From CBDUWP01 sp965370955 (GTDB lineage Bacteria > Planctomycetota > Phycisphaerae > Sedimentisphaerales > Anaerobacaceae), in the NCBI GenBank assembly GCA_965370955.1, contig CBDUWP010000003.1, positions 1-41,983 on the forward strand: DNA of 41,983 nucleotides, in the 5' to 3' direction. Both the position numbers and the translations under genes were made by a program. This document shows, in pieces, positions 16,701-24,385 of this stretch. Position 1 is the first letter of the stretch. Every line of letters begins with the position of its first letter. The notes beneath the pieces were generated by a model that was given only the letters and a program-made list of their open reading frames with translations, was not told the origin of the DNA and searched no databases.

Positions 16701-17475
16701 ACCATCTGACCAAGCTGATTTGTTTTATAAAAAGCTGAAAGATTCTTTGAGTTGGCGTTATAGTTTCGCTTCTTCGGTTTCTTTACCTGCGAAGATGACT
16801 GTCACTCGCTTGTCTCATGGAGCCGACGAGTTTTTGGCTGATTGTGCGGACAATAATCCATCTTGCCAACCTCCTGTTTTTTGTGATACCAATACTGATA
16901 ATCATTTGGCTTTATCTGAAAAGGTTAATCCGGCGGCTCTTGGCATTGCCACTCACATGATTTTGTCTAAAATTGATTTGTCAGCTAAGATTACACATGA
17001 TTTCATTGAGCAGACGATAGCCGATTGCCTGAACAAATCTTTAGTTGACAGAGTTGTTGCATCTGCGATTGACATCGATTCGATTCTCAGCTTTTTTGAC
17101 AGCGAGTTAGGCTCTTTTGCGACATCACCTAAAAATACTGTTCGCCGTGAGTGGCCGTTCACAATGGCTTTGGACGCCGAATTTTGTCACAGTTTCATTT
17201 CCGGTGACATCGCCTGTGATAAGCCAAGTTATAATAGCGATGATTTTGTTGTTATTCAGGGTGTTGTTGATTTGCTGATAGAGACGCCGAGTGGCATTTT
17301 CGTTATCGATTTCAAGACGGACAAGGTTGCCGCCTCAGATGTTGATGAGAGAGCCGAGAATTATCGCCGCCAGTTAGCTCTTTACAGCTTAGCTGTTGGG
17401 CGATCTTTTGGCGCGGGCGATGTCCGTGAATATTTATATTTTTTGCATCCATCGACCGCCATCAGTTTGACCTAG
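13753..17475 (+). CDS. addA: ATP-dependent helicase/nuclease AddA subunit
   Basis: UvrD-like superfamily 1 helicase plus nuclease, 1240 residues, partner of AddB. Helicase motifs in order: SASAGTGKT (about residues 27-35), MTFTEAAAEQMR, VDEYQDIN, GDIKQSIYSFRGS, NWRSDERI, SIMSIHKSKGLEFPIVFLAE and LLYVAATRAKN. The C-terminal nuclease carries VIQGVVDLLIE and VIDFKTD (about residue 1186), the metal-binding and catalytic residues of the RecB nuclease family. The start codon overlaps the addB stop. No Chi site can be identified from this window. The stop codon is the first triplet of a short tandem repeat (17473-17498). Confidence 0.96.
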   Translation: MAQSMKWTKDQTKAITTVDRSVFVSASAGTGKTAVLAGRFVDIVTRCHDVSSNEILVMTFTEAAAEQMRLRISDMLNAVCLTNNDLRLRRQLMLVETADICTMHSFCKKIISENFNVLKLDPSFRIINSDEQKLLKSEALEKTIDCAWRQENLVSGLGELFNRRNVLSDDGFLYALQQASDSISNQPSRARWFNKIDELSKIAQDIDSPLGASQTNLIKVKLSESISMLDLACRFYKKNTDGDWHSKIAAKFITPIVALSDILQNGSWPDFTTGLLNYKLPNMPPLLKVEEDIKEFLKSLVTDAKSNLKDIRKLAIVSPDYLNIVNSANRQEYVFLELVKIFDDCYSEAKKSINSLDFNDLESLAFKLLASDADTDEFVPSCIAEEYRKKYKHVFVDEYQDINQLEQAIIKLVSTDSNSFFVGDIKQSIYSFRGSDPTLFVADLAKSTCDDNASLPLLVNLSDNWRSDERILDFVNLLFNRIMTSSLADIDYDESAMLRGNLTDTTNDDSKPLVEICILDSSASSSSSSFSHSPNHITVTNRQCQAAFIVNRIKQLVSGDNPALIYDKNLDRHRKVEYSDIVILMRSPAARVIDYVELLRRASVPVNCQSSQNYLDKTEISDCLSLLKILDNFSRDIDFASLLRCAIFNIDDSQLAKIRLHNTSAKTSFHESVTEYIKTGSDKKLADRLAVILSDISNWRQFLAQGKISDLLWQVIHDSHYMAFVASLPQGKIRKSNLLSLYEKAVEFEGFASCGLHVSLSRFVNFIEKLQQTQGDLDVTDPLPAGENAVSIMSIHKSKGLEFPIVFLAEADGKFGGKDAKSSCLVDTDFGIGLYAVDDKTGSKTASMARQVISQKRQRTALAEEMRLLYVAATRAKNKLIIVAKSKASHCHNLITRAALVENDKLPSWLLSQCKSYLDWILASLSSDIKVNAEFDTGLSCLNDSDLFSMKFYHSADFDEISIFAESLSGSNFLASKLSTSAKPSDQADLFYKKLKDSLSWRYSFASSVSLPAKMTVTRLSHGADEFLADCADNNPSCQPPVFCDTNTDNHLALSEKVNPAALGIATHMILSKIDLSAKITHDFIEQTIADCLNKSLVDRVVASAIDIDSILSFFDSELGSFATSPKNTVRREWPFTMALDAEFCHSFISGDIACDKPSYNSDDFVVIQGVVDLLIETPSGIFVIDFKTDKVAASDVDERAENYRRQLALYSLAVGRSFGAGDVREYLYFLHPSTAISLT

Positions 17476-17498
17476 CATTTTAAGCTAGCATTTTATGC
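17473..17498 (+). repeat. 13-base tandem repeat at the addA stop codon
   Basis: Two adjacent copies of TAGCATTTTANGC (17473-17485 and 17486-17498) with one difference. The first copy begins with the addA stop codon TAG. The second can form a weak AGCAT/ATGCT hairpin. It looks like a small local duplication. Confidence 0.6.
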
Positions 17499-17536
17499 TT
17501 GCTGAGCCTCTTCAAGCTCCATTTCGACAAAACTTC

Positions 17537-17564
17537 TTGTATGATTTGACACGGTTTGTATAAT
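17537..17564 (+). promoter_or_regulatory. Candidate promoter for the phosphofructokinase gene
   Basis: A perfect TATAAT at 17559-17564 lies 57 bases before the ATG. The best -35 at legal distance is TTGTAT at 17537-17542 with a 16-base spacer. A perfect TTGACA at 17546 is only 7 bases from the -10 box and cannot pair with it. Confidence 0.4.
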
Positions 17565-17620
17565 ACTCGCTGGATAATTATTGTAGAAAACGAACAAATT
17601 TTTTGATTGGAGTAGATAAA

Positions 17621-18829
17621 ATGTCAGCACCGAAAGCTAACGCAGTAGTTGGTCAGTCCGGAGGTCCGACCGGAGTAATTAATGCCTCTTTGGTTGGTGT
17701 TATTGAGCAAGCCAGAAAGCATCCAGAGATTGAAAATCTTTACGGTTCGGTTCACGCCGTAGCCGGAATGGTCGCCGAACAGTTCATTAATTTGGATTCT
17801 GTCAGCGCCGCTGAGCTTGAGATAGTTGCCGGTTCTCCTTCATCGGCATTGGGTTCCAGCCGCGACAAGCCGGACGAAGCATATTGTGCTAAAATTCTCG
17901 AGGTTTTCAAGAAGCGTAACATTCAGTATTTCTTTTATATTGGCGGCAATGATTCAGCCAATACTGCTCACATCATCAACACTATGGCTCAAAAAAGCGG
18001 CTATGAATTGCGAGCTTTTCACATACCTAAAACAGTTGACAATGATTTACTTGTCACTGACCATTGCCCCGGTTATGGAACAGCCGGCAAGTTTGTCGCC
18101 GCAGCTTTGATGGGTGACGACATGGATAATCGCGCTTTGCCCGGCATCAAGATAGATGTTATCATGGGCCGCGACGCCGGTTTTTTGACAGCTGCTTCGG
18201 TTCTTGGCCAGCAAAGAGATGATGATGGCCCTCATCTGGTTTATGTTCCTGAGCGTGGCATTTCTATGGACAAATTCCTAAGTGACGTCGACTCTGTTTA
18301 TAAAAATCTTGGCAGATGTGTCATTGCTGTTAGCGAGGGCATTTGCGATTCGGACGGCGTGACATGGGCTAAAAAAATCGTTAAGGATCAGGAAGTTGAC
18401 GCTCACGGCAACATTCAGCTTTCTGGCACAGGTGCTTTGGCTGATTTTCTTGCTTCACAGATTAAGGCCAATCTTGGCGTCAAGCGTGTTCGCGCCGACA
18501 CTTTTGGTTATTTGCAGAGGAGTTTTGCCGGCTTGCAGTCTGCGACTGATGTTGCAGAAGCTCGGATGTGCGGCCAGCAGGCTGTTCGTTATGCGATGGA
18601 TTTTGCCAGCGGTTCAGTTGCCATGAAGCGAACTGGCGAGGGTGCCGATTATGGTGTCGAGCTGTTTAGGACGGATCTTTGTAATGTTGCAGAACATACC
18701 AAGAGTTTGCCTGATGAGTATATCAACGCCGATGGCAATGGCATTACAGATGCTTTTGTTCAATATGCCAAGCCGCTGGTGGGCGATTTGATTAAGACTG
18801 CCTATCTTGGCAACAATGCAAGGGTTTAG
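17621..18829 (+). CDS. pfp: 6-phosphofructokinase, probably PPi-dependent
   Basis: Phosphorylates fructose 6-phosphate in glycolysis, or runs reversibly if PPi is the donor. 402 residues. Motifs: SGGPTGVINAS for donor phosphate binding, IGGNDSANT where ATP-dependent enzymes have GGDGS, PKTVDNDL with the catalytic Asp residues, and MGRDAGFLTAAS. An Asp after the GGN, in place of the Gly of ATP enzymes, is typical of the pyrophosphate-using group; donor choice is inferred from this. The ATG at 17621 is preceded by GGAG (17609-17612), 8 bases away; an in-frame TTG at 17603 lies upstream of that site and is unlikely. The membrane pyrophosphatase gene elsewhere in the window fits a PPi-based metabolism. 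A strong terminator follows. Confidence 0.9.
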   Translation: MSAPKANAVVGQSGGPTGVINASLVGVIEQARKHPEIENLYGSVHAVAGMVAEQFINLDSVSAAELEIVAGSPSSALGSSRDKPDEAYCAKILEVFKKRNIQYFFYIGGNDSANTAHIINTMAQKSGYELRAFHIPKTVDNDLLVTDHCPGYGTAGKFVAAALMGDDMDNRALPGIKIDVIMGRDAGFLTAASVLGQQRDDDGPHLVYVPERGISMDKFLSDVDSVYKNLGRCVIAVSEGICDSDGVTWAKKIVKDQEVDAHGNIQLSGTGALADFLASQIKANLGVKRVRADTFGYLQRSFAGLQSATDVAEARMCGQQAVRYAMDFASGSVAMKRTGEGADYGVELFRTDLCNVAEHTKSLPDEYINADGNGITDAFVQYAKPLVGDLIKTAYLGNNARV

Positions 18830-18881
18830 ATAATAGCCGACATGGCTGGTTATATTTTTTTGATTTTTTAGCTTTTAATGG

Positions 18882-18909
18882 GGCTCGCAATTTATTGTGG
18901 GCCTTTTTT
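18882..18909 (+). terminator. Intrinsic terminator after the phosphofructokinase gene
   Basis: GGCTCGCAA (18882-18890) pairs with TTGTGGGCC (18895-18903) over 9 positions, two of them G-U, around a TTTA loop. Six Ts follow. It lies 52 bases after the stop codon. Confidence 0.88.
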
Positions 18910-18949
18910 GTAGGTTAATTTCACTTAGAATTAAGCCGATATCGTGGTA

Positions 18950-18974
18950 GTTACGGCGTTTATTAGGCTGTAAC
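18950..18974 (+). promoter_or_regulatory. Inverted repeat upstream of the PAS histidine kinase
   Basis: GTTACGGC (18950-18957) and GCTGTAAC (18967-18974) form an 8-position inverted repeat with one G-U pair as RNA and a 9-base loop. It sits 35 bases before the kinase start. There is no T run, so it is not a terminator. It may be an operator or an mRNA hairpin. Confidence 0.35.
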
Positions 18975-19009
18975 GTTTGATTTTGGGATTATTCGGGAGA
19001 TATTGAGAT

Positions 19010-21199
19010 ATGAAGTTTTCGCCATTTGAATTATTGAGTTCGGTTTTTTCTTTTATTCAGGTCGAGCCCGATGCGGCAATAGCTGCTGATTCTAATTCGG
19101 TAGAGGCTCTCAAGCAGCAGTTGAAAGAGGTTAAACAGAGCGAAGCTAAATTTCGCCGGCTGGTTGAATCTTCATGCGATTGGCTATGGGAAGTTGATTC
19201 TGATGGCAACTATACCTATCTTAGTCCGCAGATTGAGGACATCTTAGGTTACACGCTTGAAGAGCTTTTAGGCAAGAGTGTTTTTAGCTTGATGCCTGCC
19301 GCCGAAGCCGAGCGAGTTGGCAAGATTTTTAAGGAGCTTGCAGATAATGGTCAGCCGATTGTGGCATTGGAAAATATCAATCTTCATAAGGATGGCCACG
19401 AGATTCTTTTCAAGACCGATGGTATGCCGTCGTTTGACGACAGTGGAAAACTAATTGGCTATTATGGCATAGACAGTGACATTACCGAGCAGAGAAAAGC
19501 TTCAGAAAGATATCGTAACATTTTCACCGATTCCAAAGATGCTATGTTCATATCCAATATTGAAAAAGGTATGTTAGACAGTAATCCCGCAGCTCTTAAG
19601 ATGTTTGGCATTGCTACTGTAGAAGATTTTGTTGATATCCATCCTTCTGTGATATCGCCGGAGTATCAGCCTTGCGGCATGTCGAGTTTTGACAAGGCTA
19701 ACGCCATGATGACAAAAGCCTATGAAGAAGGTTCGAATTATTTTGAATGGACTCATCAACGCGCCGATGGCACAACATTTCCCGCGACGGTTTTGATTAC
19801 TAAATTAACGTTAGATGATCGAGCCATGTTTCTCGCAACGGTCCGAGATATTACAGAGCGGAAGAAAAATGAGGCCGAGCTTTTAGATTATCGCAATAAT
19901 CTTGAAGATATGGTTCAAAAACGCACCGAAGAGCTTCATCAGGCCAATAGCCAGTTGGAGTTATTTAAGCGTGCAATAGATTCTGCCAATCAGGGCATTG
20001 GCTGGGCAGACATTAAGACTCAAGAGCTTGTTTATTGCAATCTGGCACTGGCCAAAATGTTTAATGCATCTTGTCCGGAAGATGTTATTGGCAAGTCTGT
20101 TTTGGATTTTTATCCTTTATCTGAACGAAAAAGATTGTCTGACGATATTTTCCCGCAGGTTACTTCTGGATATAGCTGGAAAGGTGAGCTAATAATTCAG
20201 CCATCAGGTCAGGAAAAATTGTATACTTATAACCATATTGTTGCGATTAAAGATAGTGAAAATCAGCAGTTGCTCTATTTTGCTAATATGGTTACAGATT
20301 TGACTGAGCAAAAAGCCGCCGCTGCCAAATTAGAGCAAACTCAAAAACAGTTGGTTGACACAGCTCGCCTAGCTGGTAAAGCTGAGGTTGCCACAAGTGT
20401 TTTGCATAATGTTGGCAATGTTCTTAATAGTGTCACAGTTACAACAAGTCAATTAAAGAAGTCTGTCAAAGATTTCAAGACGTCTAATCTTGCTCAGGTT
20501 GCTAAATTGCTTGCTGAGCACAGAGAAGATATTGGTGATTACATTGGCTCTGATGACAAGGGTAAACAGCTTCCGGATTACATCATAGCTTTATCTGAAT
20601 ATTTTGTATCCGAACAGGCCGCTGCCGTCGAGATGTTAGATAAGTTGGTCAATCACATTCAGCATGTTACGGAAATAATATCGCTTCAGCAGTCTCATGG
20701 CAAACTTTCTGGCTTGATCCAGTTGGATTCGATTAGCACAGTGATAAAGGATGCTATGGAGCTGAATATCTCTGGTATGGTCAATCATCACATTGACTTG
20801 AAATGTGATTTTGCTAACATTGAGCCTTTTTATTTAGATCGCCAAAAGATATTACAGATCATCATCAATTTGCTGGCCAATGCTAAGGAATCTTTTAATA
20901 CTTGTGTTCAGGACGAGAAAACCATAAACATTTGCACAAAGGAATCAGATGACACAGTTATCGTCGAGATTATAGATAATGGTATTGGCATATCAGCTGA
21001 AAATATGAAGAGTATATTTACTCATGGCTTTACTACTAAAGAGGATGGCCATGGTTTTGGCCTTCATAGTGCCATTAACGCAGCTCAGGAACTAGGTGGC
21101 CAATTAAGCTGCAGCAGTGACGGCTCAGGTTGTGGCGCAACATTTAGATTGGAATTGCCCAAGCAAATCAGTCAGGCCGAATCAGTACCGAAAAATTAA
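19010..21199 (+). CDS. Soluble histidine kinase with three PAS domains
   Basis: 729 residues with no membrane helix. Three PAS domains lie at about residues 44-165, 168-285 and 315-435, the second and third joined by a short helical linker. The kinase core starts at about 450. The phospho-acceptor His is at about 466 in VLHNVGNVLNSV, a variant of the usual HExxxP box found in a distinct subgroup of sensor kinases. The ATPase domain has an N box (INLLANAKES), DNGIGIS, and FTTKEDGHGFGLHSA. No response regulator is adjacent, so it is an orphan kinase here. GGGAG precedes the start. The signal is probably cytoplasmic (small molecule, redox or ligand through PAS); this is inferred. Confidence 0.9.
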   Translation: MKFSPFELLSSVFSFIQVEPDAAIAADSNSVEALKQQLKEVKQSEAKFRRLVESSCDWLWEVDSDGNYTYLSPQIEDILGYTLEELLGKSVFSLMPAAEAERVGKIFKELADNGQPIVALENINLHKDGHEILFKTDGMPSFDDSGKLIGYYGIDSDITEQRKASERYRNIFTDSKDAMFISNIEKGMLDSNPAALKMFGIATVEDFVDIHPSVISPEYQPCGMSSFDKANAMMTKAYEEGSNYFEWTHQRADGTTFPATVLITKLTLDDRAMFLATVRDITERKKNEAELLDYRNNLEDMVQKRTEELHQANSQLELFKRAIDSANQGIGWADIKTQELVYCNLALAKMFNASCPEDVIGKSVLDFYPLSERKRLSDDIFPQVTSGYSWKGELIIQPSGQEKLYTYNHIVAIKDSENQQLLYFANMVTDLTEQKAAAAKLEQTQKQLVDTARLAGKAEVATSVLHNVGNVLNSVTVTTSQLKKSVKDFKTSNLAQVAKLLAEHREDIGDYIGSDDKGKQLPDYIIALSEYFVSEQAAAVEMLDKLVNHIQHVTEIISLQQSHGKLSGLIQLDSISTVIKDAMELNISGMVNHHIDLKCDFANIEPFYLDRQKILQIIINLLANAKESFNTCVQDEKTINICTKESDDTVIVEIIDNGIGISAENMKSIFTHGFTTKEDGHGFGLHSAINAAQELGGQLSCSSDGSGCGATFRLELPKQISQAESVPKN

Positions 21200-21205
21200 A
21201 CTGCT

Positions 21206-22129
21206 CTAATTAAAGAGTGCTTCGATAAAGATTTCCGGATCGAATTCTGCAATATCCTGCGGTGTTTCACCGAGTCCGACGAATTTAACAGGGATATCAA
21301 GCTGGTCTTTGATTGCTATGACTATACCGCCTCTGGCAGTTCCGTCGAGTTTAGCTAGAAAAATCCCGGTGACATTAATAATTTGCGTAAACATTTTAGC
21401 TTGTGCTATAGCATTTTGTCCTGTTGTTGAATCTAGCACGAGCAATACTTCATGCGGGGCATTTTCTATTTTGTTTTTGATAACATTTTTGATTTTTTCC
21501 AGTTCGTTCATAAGGTCTTTTTGTGTATGCAGCCTTCCTGCCGTATCGATGATCAGATAGTCAGCTTCTCTTGCGACAGCTGCTTGGCAGGCGTCATAAG
21601 CTACAGCCGCTGGATCTGCTCCTGTTTTATGTTTAACGATTTGCACACCGATTCTCTCTGACCAGATGGTCAGTTGTTCGACAGCTGCCGCGCGAAAGGT
21701 GTCACAGGCTGCGACGATAACCTTATTGTTATTTTCGCTTAGGATGCTAGCTAGCTTTGCGATGCTGGTAGTTTTTCCGCAGCCGTTTACGCCAGCCACC
21801 AATATAACAGTTGGCTTTGCATTTGATTTGTTTAGGGTTCGGTTTTCGGTTGGCCAGTAGCTTTTTATTTGTTCTTTTAGAAACGGCACTATTTGCTCTG
21901 TTGTCGAAATTTCTTTTTTTCGATAGGCGGTTCTTAGATTTTCAATTAGCATGTCGGTCATTTCGACGCCGATATCATCGCCGATTAGGGTTTCTTCGAG
22001 TTTATCGAGCAATTCATCGTCAATATTTCTGCCCATTGTCAGGATTGCAGCTAAGGATCCGCTGATTTTTTGCCTTGTTTTATCTATTCTATTTTGTATA
22101 AATCCGACGGTTTTTGAAAAGATGCCCAT
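21206..22129 (-). CDS. ftsY: Signal recognition particle receptor FtsY
   Basis: SRP-type GTPase at the inner face of the membrane. It receives ribosome-nascent chain complexes from Ffh and delivers them to SecYEG. 307 residues, essentially the NG domains only; the acidic A domain of enterobacterial FtsY is missing, as in many bacteria. Motifs: G1 GVNGCGKT (113-120), DTFRAAAVEQL, DTAGRLH, AKLDGTARGG and GLGETPQDIAEFDPE at the end. The start MGIFSKTV is preceded by GGAG. It is transcribed divergently from dnaA across a 184-base gap and ends 6 bases from the convergent histidine kinase. Confidence 0.96.
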   Translation of the reverse strand: MGIFSKTVGFIQNRIDKTRQKISGSLAAILTMGRNIDDELLDKLEETLIGDDIGVEMTDMLIENLRTAYRKKEISTTEQIVPFLKEQIKSYWPTENRTLNKSNAKPTVILVAGVNGCGKTTSIAKLASILSENNNKVIVAACDTFRAAAVEQLTIWSERIGVQIVKHKTGADPAAVAYDACQAAVAREADYLIIDTAGRLHTQKDLMNELEKIKNVIKNKIENAPHEVLLVLDSTTGQNAIAQAKMFTQIINVTGIFLAKLDGTARGGIVIAIKDQLDIPVKFVGLGETPQDIAEFDPEIFIEALFN

Positions 22130-22165
22130 TTATTTTTTGCTCCAAAGTTAGTATTAACAGTGCCA

Positions 22166-22174
22166 TTATCCAGA
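22166..22174 (+). promoter_or_regulatory. Near-consensus DnaA box
   Basis: TTATCCAGA differs at one position from the TTATCCACA consensus. It lies in the ftsY-dnaA gap, 55 bases before the candidate dnaA promoter. A single box is more consistent with autoregulation than with an origin. I see no box cluster here. Confidence 0.35.
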
Positions 22175-22228
22175 AAATTGCTCTAAATGCAAGAGTTACA
22201 CTTCTGGCCTCTGGTTTTTAGTTTTGCT

Positions 22229-22257
22229 TTGACAAACGAGCCTATTTTCGTTACATT
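22229..22257 (+). promoter_or_regulatory. Candidate sigma-70 promoter of dnaA
   Basis: A perfect TTGACA at 22229-22234, then a 17-base spacer and TACATT at 22252-22257 (4/6). The expected transcript start is about 50 bases before the TTG start codon. Confidence 0.55.
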
Positions 22258-22313
22258 TTATAACTTGCAGGAGGCACAGCATTTGTGGTTTTGATTTTCT
22301 AAAGAGGTGTATT

Positions 22314-23627
22314 TTGGCAGCCAAATCGGTTGAAGATATATTTTTGGACATAGTTGACAAGGTCAGGTCATTTGATCCTGCCAATAGCCGCAGTTGGTTT
22401 GACGAGTTGACAGTGATAGGTTTTGACGGCGGCACGTTGCAGGTTGGTTGCCCTGATGAGTCCATTGCCAGCTTTTTAAATGACAACAGTCGCCGCTATT
22501 TCACTCAAGCCGCCCAACAGGTCACAGGCCATCTTGTTTCTGTTGAGTTTTTGATAGCTACCAGTTCTTCGAGTGACATATTGATCAGCAATGGTATGAC
22601 GGTCAAGCTTCATCCTGATTATACTTTCGGCAATTTTGTTGTTGGCCCAAGTAACCGCTTAGCTCATGCCAGTTGTATCGCGGTTAGCCAGTCGCTCGGT
22701 GACACTTATAATCCTCTTTTTTTGTATGGCAATTCTGGTCTTGGCAAGACTCACCTGCTCCATGCTGTTTGTGACGAAACCAAGAAGAGGAATTCCAATG
22801 CTATAATAGAGCTTCTTAGCTGTGAGGATTTCGTCAATTTATTTATTCGTGCGATCGAGGAGGGCAATTTAGCCGGTTTCCAGAGTCAGTTTCGTACAGT
22901 AGATTTGTTGATTATTGACGACGTTCAATTTTTGCGTGAGCGTGAGCAGAGTCAGGAGGAGTTTTTCCATACATTCAATGCTCTTTATAATAATGGCAAG
23001 CAGATTATTTTGAGTTCCGACCGTGCCCCGACTGACATTCCATCACTGGAGGAGCGATTGATTAGCCGTTTTAATTGGGGGCTTGTCACTCGGATCGATC
23101 CGCCCAGCCACGACACTCGCGTCGCCATTGTCAAAAAGAAATCTCATCTTCGCGGCATGGAGATATCTGACGAGATTTCCGAATATATTGCTCGTAAGAT
23201 GCAGGCCAATATTCGCGAGATTGAGGGCGCTTTGACTACGATATATGCTGTCGGCAATGCTCTTGGTCAACCGATAACCCTTGCTCTTGCCCGTCAGGCG
23301 TTGGAGGGCCAGATAGAATCCTCTGCTCGCCAGATAAGCATTACGGATATTATTGACGTTGTGACTCGTCATTTTGACGTTCGCTTAGCCGATTTGCAGA
23401 GTAAAAAGCGTAATCAAAGCATAACAGTTCCTCGCCAGATATGTATGTATTTGGCCAGAAATCTAACTCGCCACAGTCTTGAGGAGATTGGCGGCCATTT
23501 AGGGGGCCGCGACCATACGACGGTTCTGCATTCCTATAATAAAATCGACAAGATTCAAGCCGAAGATCTCAAGATGCGTGCTATGATTGATGATTTAACT
23601 CGCCAAACCACCGGACTCCAAGCCTAG
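22314..23627 (+). CDS. dnaA: Chromosomal replication initiator DnaA
   Basis: AAA+ initiator that binds DnaA boxes and opens oriC. 437 residues. Domain I is recognisable at residues 5-80 (WFDELTVIGFDGGTLQVGCP). It is followed by the short linker and the AAA+ domain from about 100 (YTFGNFVVGPSNRLAHA). Walker A GNSGLGKT is at 139-146 and Walker B LLIIDDVQF at 198-206. The C-terminal DNA-binding domain has GGHLGGRDHTTVLHSYNKI, the DnaA signature. The start is TTG at 22314 with AGAGG 6 bases upstream; no in-frame ATG fits the N-terminus. dnaN, recF and gyrB are not next to it; the neighbours are ftsY and a PEP-CTERM gene. Confidence 0.95.
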   Translation: MAAKSVEDIFLDIVDKVRSFDPANSRSWFDELTVIGFDGGTLQVGCPDESIASFLNDNSRRYFTQAAQQVTGHLVSVEFLIATSSSSDILISNGMTVKLHPDYTFGNFVVGPSNRLAHASCIAVSQSLGDTYNPLFLYGNSGLGKTHLLHAVCDETKKRNSNAIIELLSCEDFVNLFIRAIEEGNLAGFQSQFRTVDLLIIDDVQFLREREQSQEEFFHTFNALYNNGKQIILSSDRAPTDIPSLEERLISRFNWGLVTRIDPPSHDTRVAIVKKKSHLRGMEISDEISEYIARKMQANIREIEGALTTIYAVGNALGQPITLALARQALEGQIESSARQISITDIIDVVTRHFDVRLADLQSKKRNQSITVPRQICMYLARNLTRHSLEEIGGHLGGRDHTTVLHSYNKIDKIQAEDLKMRAMIDDLTRQTTGLQA

Positions 23628-23689
23628 TTGTGGTGAGGATTCGACCTTGATATAATCTTGTTTTTCAATTGGTTCGGGTACAAATATTT

Positions 23690-24385
23690 TTACAGCTTTT
23701 GTCTTTTTCTTTTTGCGATAATTCCTAAACTTCCCAGTAATACAAATGTTATAGTGACAGGTTCCGGCGTACAGATAGTGTCTATTTCTATTTCATCTAC
23801 ATAAAGCTGGCAATATCTCGGTTTGATATAAAATTTTTCTGATATTGGGTTTGGCCAGATCGTTACATTCCAAATCCCGCGTACATATTTATTATCTAGT
23901 ATTTCTACTTCTGGATTATCTAGGATAATCGGTTGATCATTTGTAGTAGGCGTCCCAGCTGCTGTCGAAGTCGATGGCACCACTATTACCGTTGGATTAA
24001 ATATCTGATCGCAGCTTCTTCCTGCATCATAGACCATACGTATTCTTATGATTTTGTTTGATTGGGGTAAGGTGTTTTGGTCGTTGTTTGGTACGAAAAT
24101 TTCGATCCATTTTGAGAAGTTCCATACTCCTTGATGCCCATTATCATTATTCATCCATATTGTTTCGGGAAACATTCCAACGACTGTCAAAGTTGGATCG
24201 CCATAGGGATTATTTGAATCTGCTGTTGTTTCGGCTGGATTTAAGTTGTTATCAAATGTCCATTTTTGATAGGTCGAACCTTCATCACCTCGCCAGCTAG
24301 GTACAGTTGTTGTTGCCTGTACAGTTATTGCGGCAAAAAGCACAATGATTCCAATGAACAGGGCAGTGACCTTGATCTTTTTCAT
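23690..24385 (-). CDS. PEP-CTERM sorted exported protein, function unknown
   Basis: 231 residues. Residues 1-25 are a clear signal peptide (MKKIKVTALFIGIIVLF then AITVQA). The C-terminus is a PEP-CTERM sorting signal: a TPEP motif, a hydrophobic helix, and a basic end (KRKRQKL). Such proteins are processed by exosortase and released to the surface or extracellular matrix. The body is rich in Trp, Asn, Pro and Thr and looks like a beta-sandwich; I do not recognise a catalytic motif. AAGGAGAGG lies directly upstream of the ATG. No exosortase gene is in the window. Confidence 0.85.
   Translation of the reverse strand: MKKIKVTALFIGIIVLFAAITVQATTTVPSWRGDEGSTYQKWTFDNNLNPAETTADSNNPYGDPTLTVVGMFPETIWMNNDNGHQGVWNFSKWIEIFVPNNDQNTLPQSNKIIRIRMVYDAGRSCDQIFNPTVIVVPSTSTAAGTPTTNDQPIILDNPEVEILDNKYVRGIWNVTIWPNPISEKFYIKPRYCQLYVDEIEIDTICTPEPVTITFVLLGSLGIIAKRKRQKL

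Noticed and set aside
17546..17564. TTGACA plus TATAAT as a consensus promoter before the phosphofructokinase gene
   Set aside because: The two boxes are only 7 bases apart, so they cannot act together. Another -35 match at 17537 was used instead.
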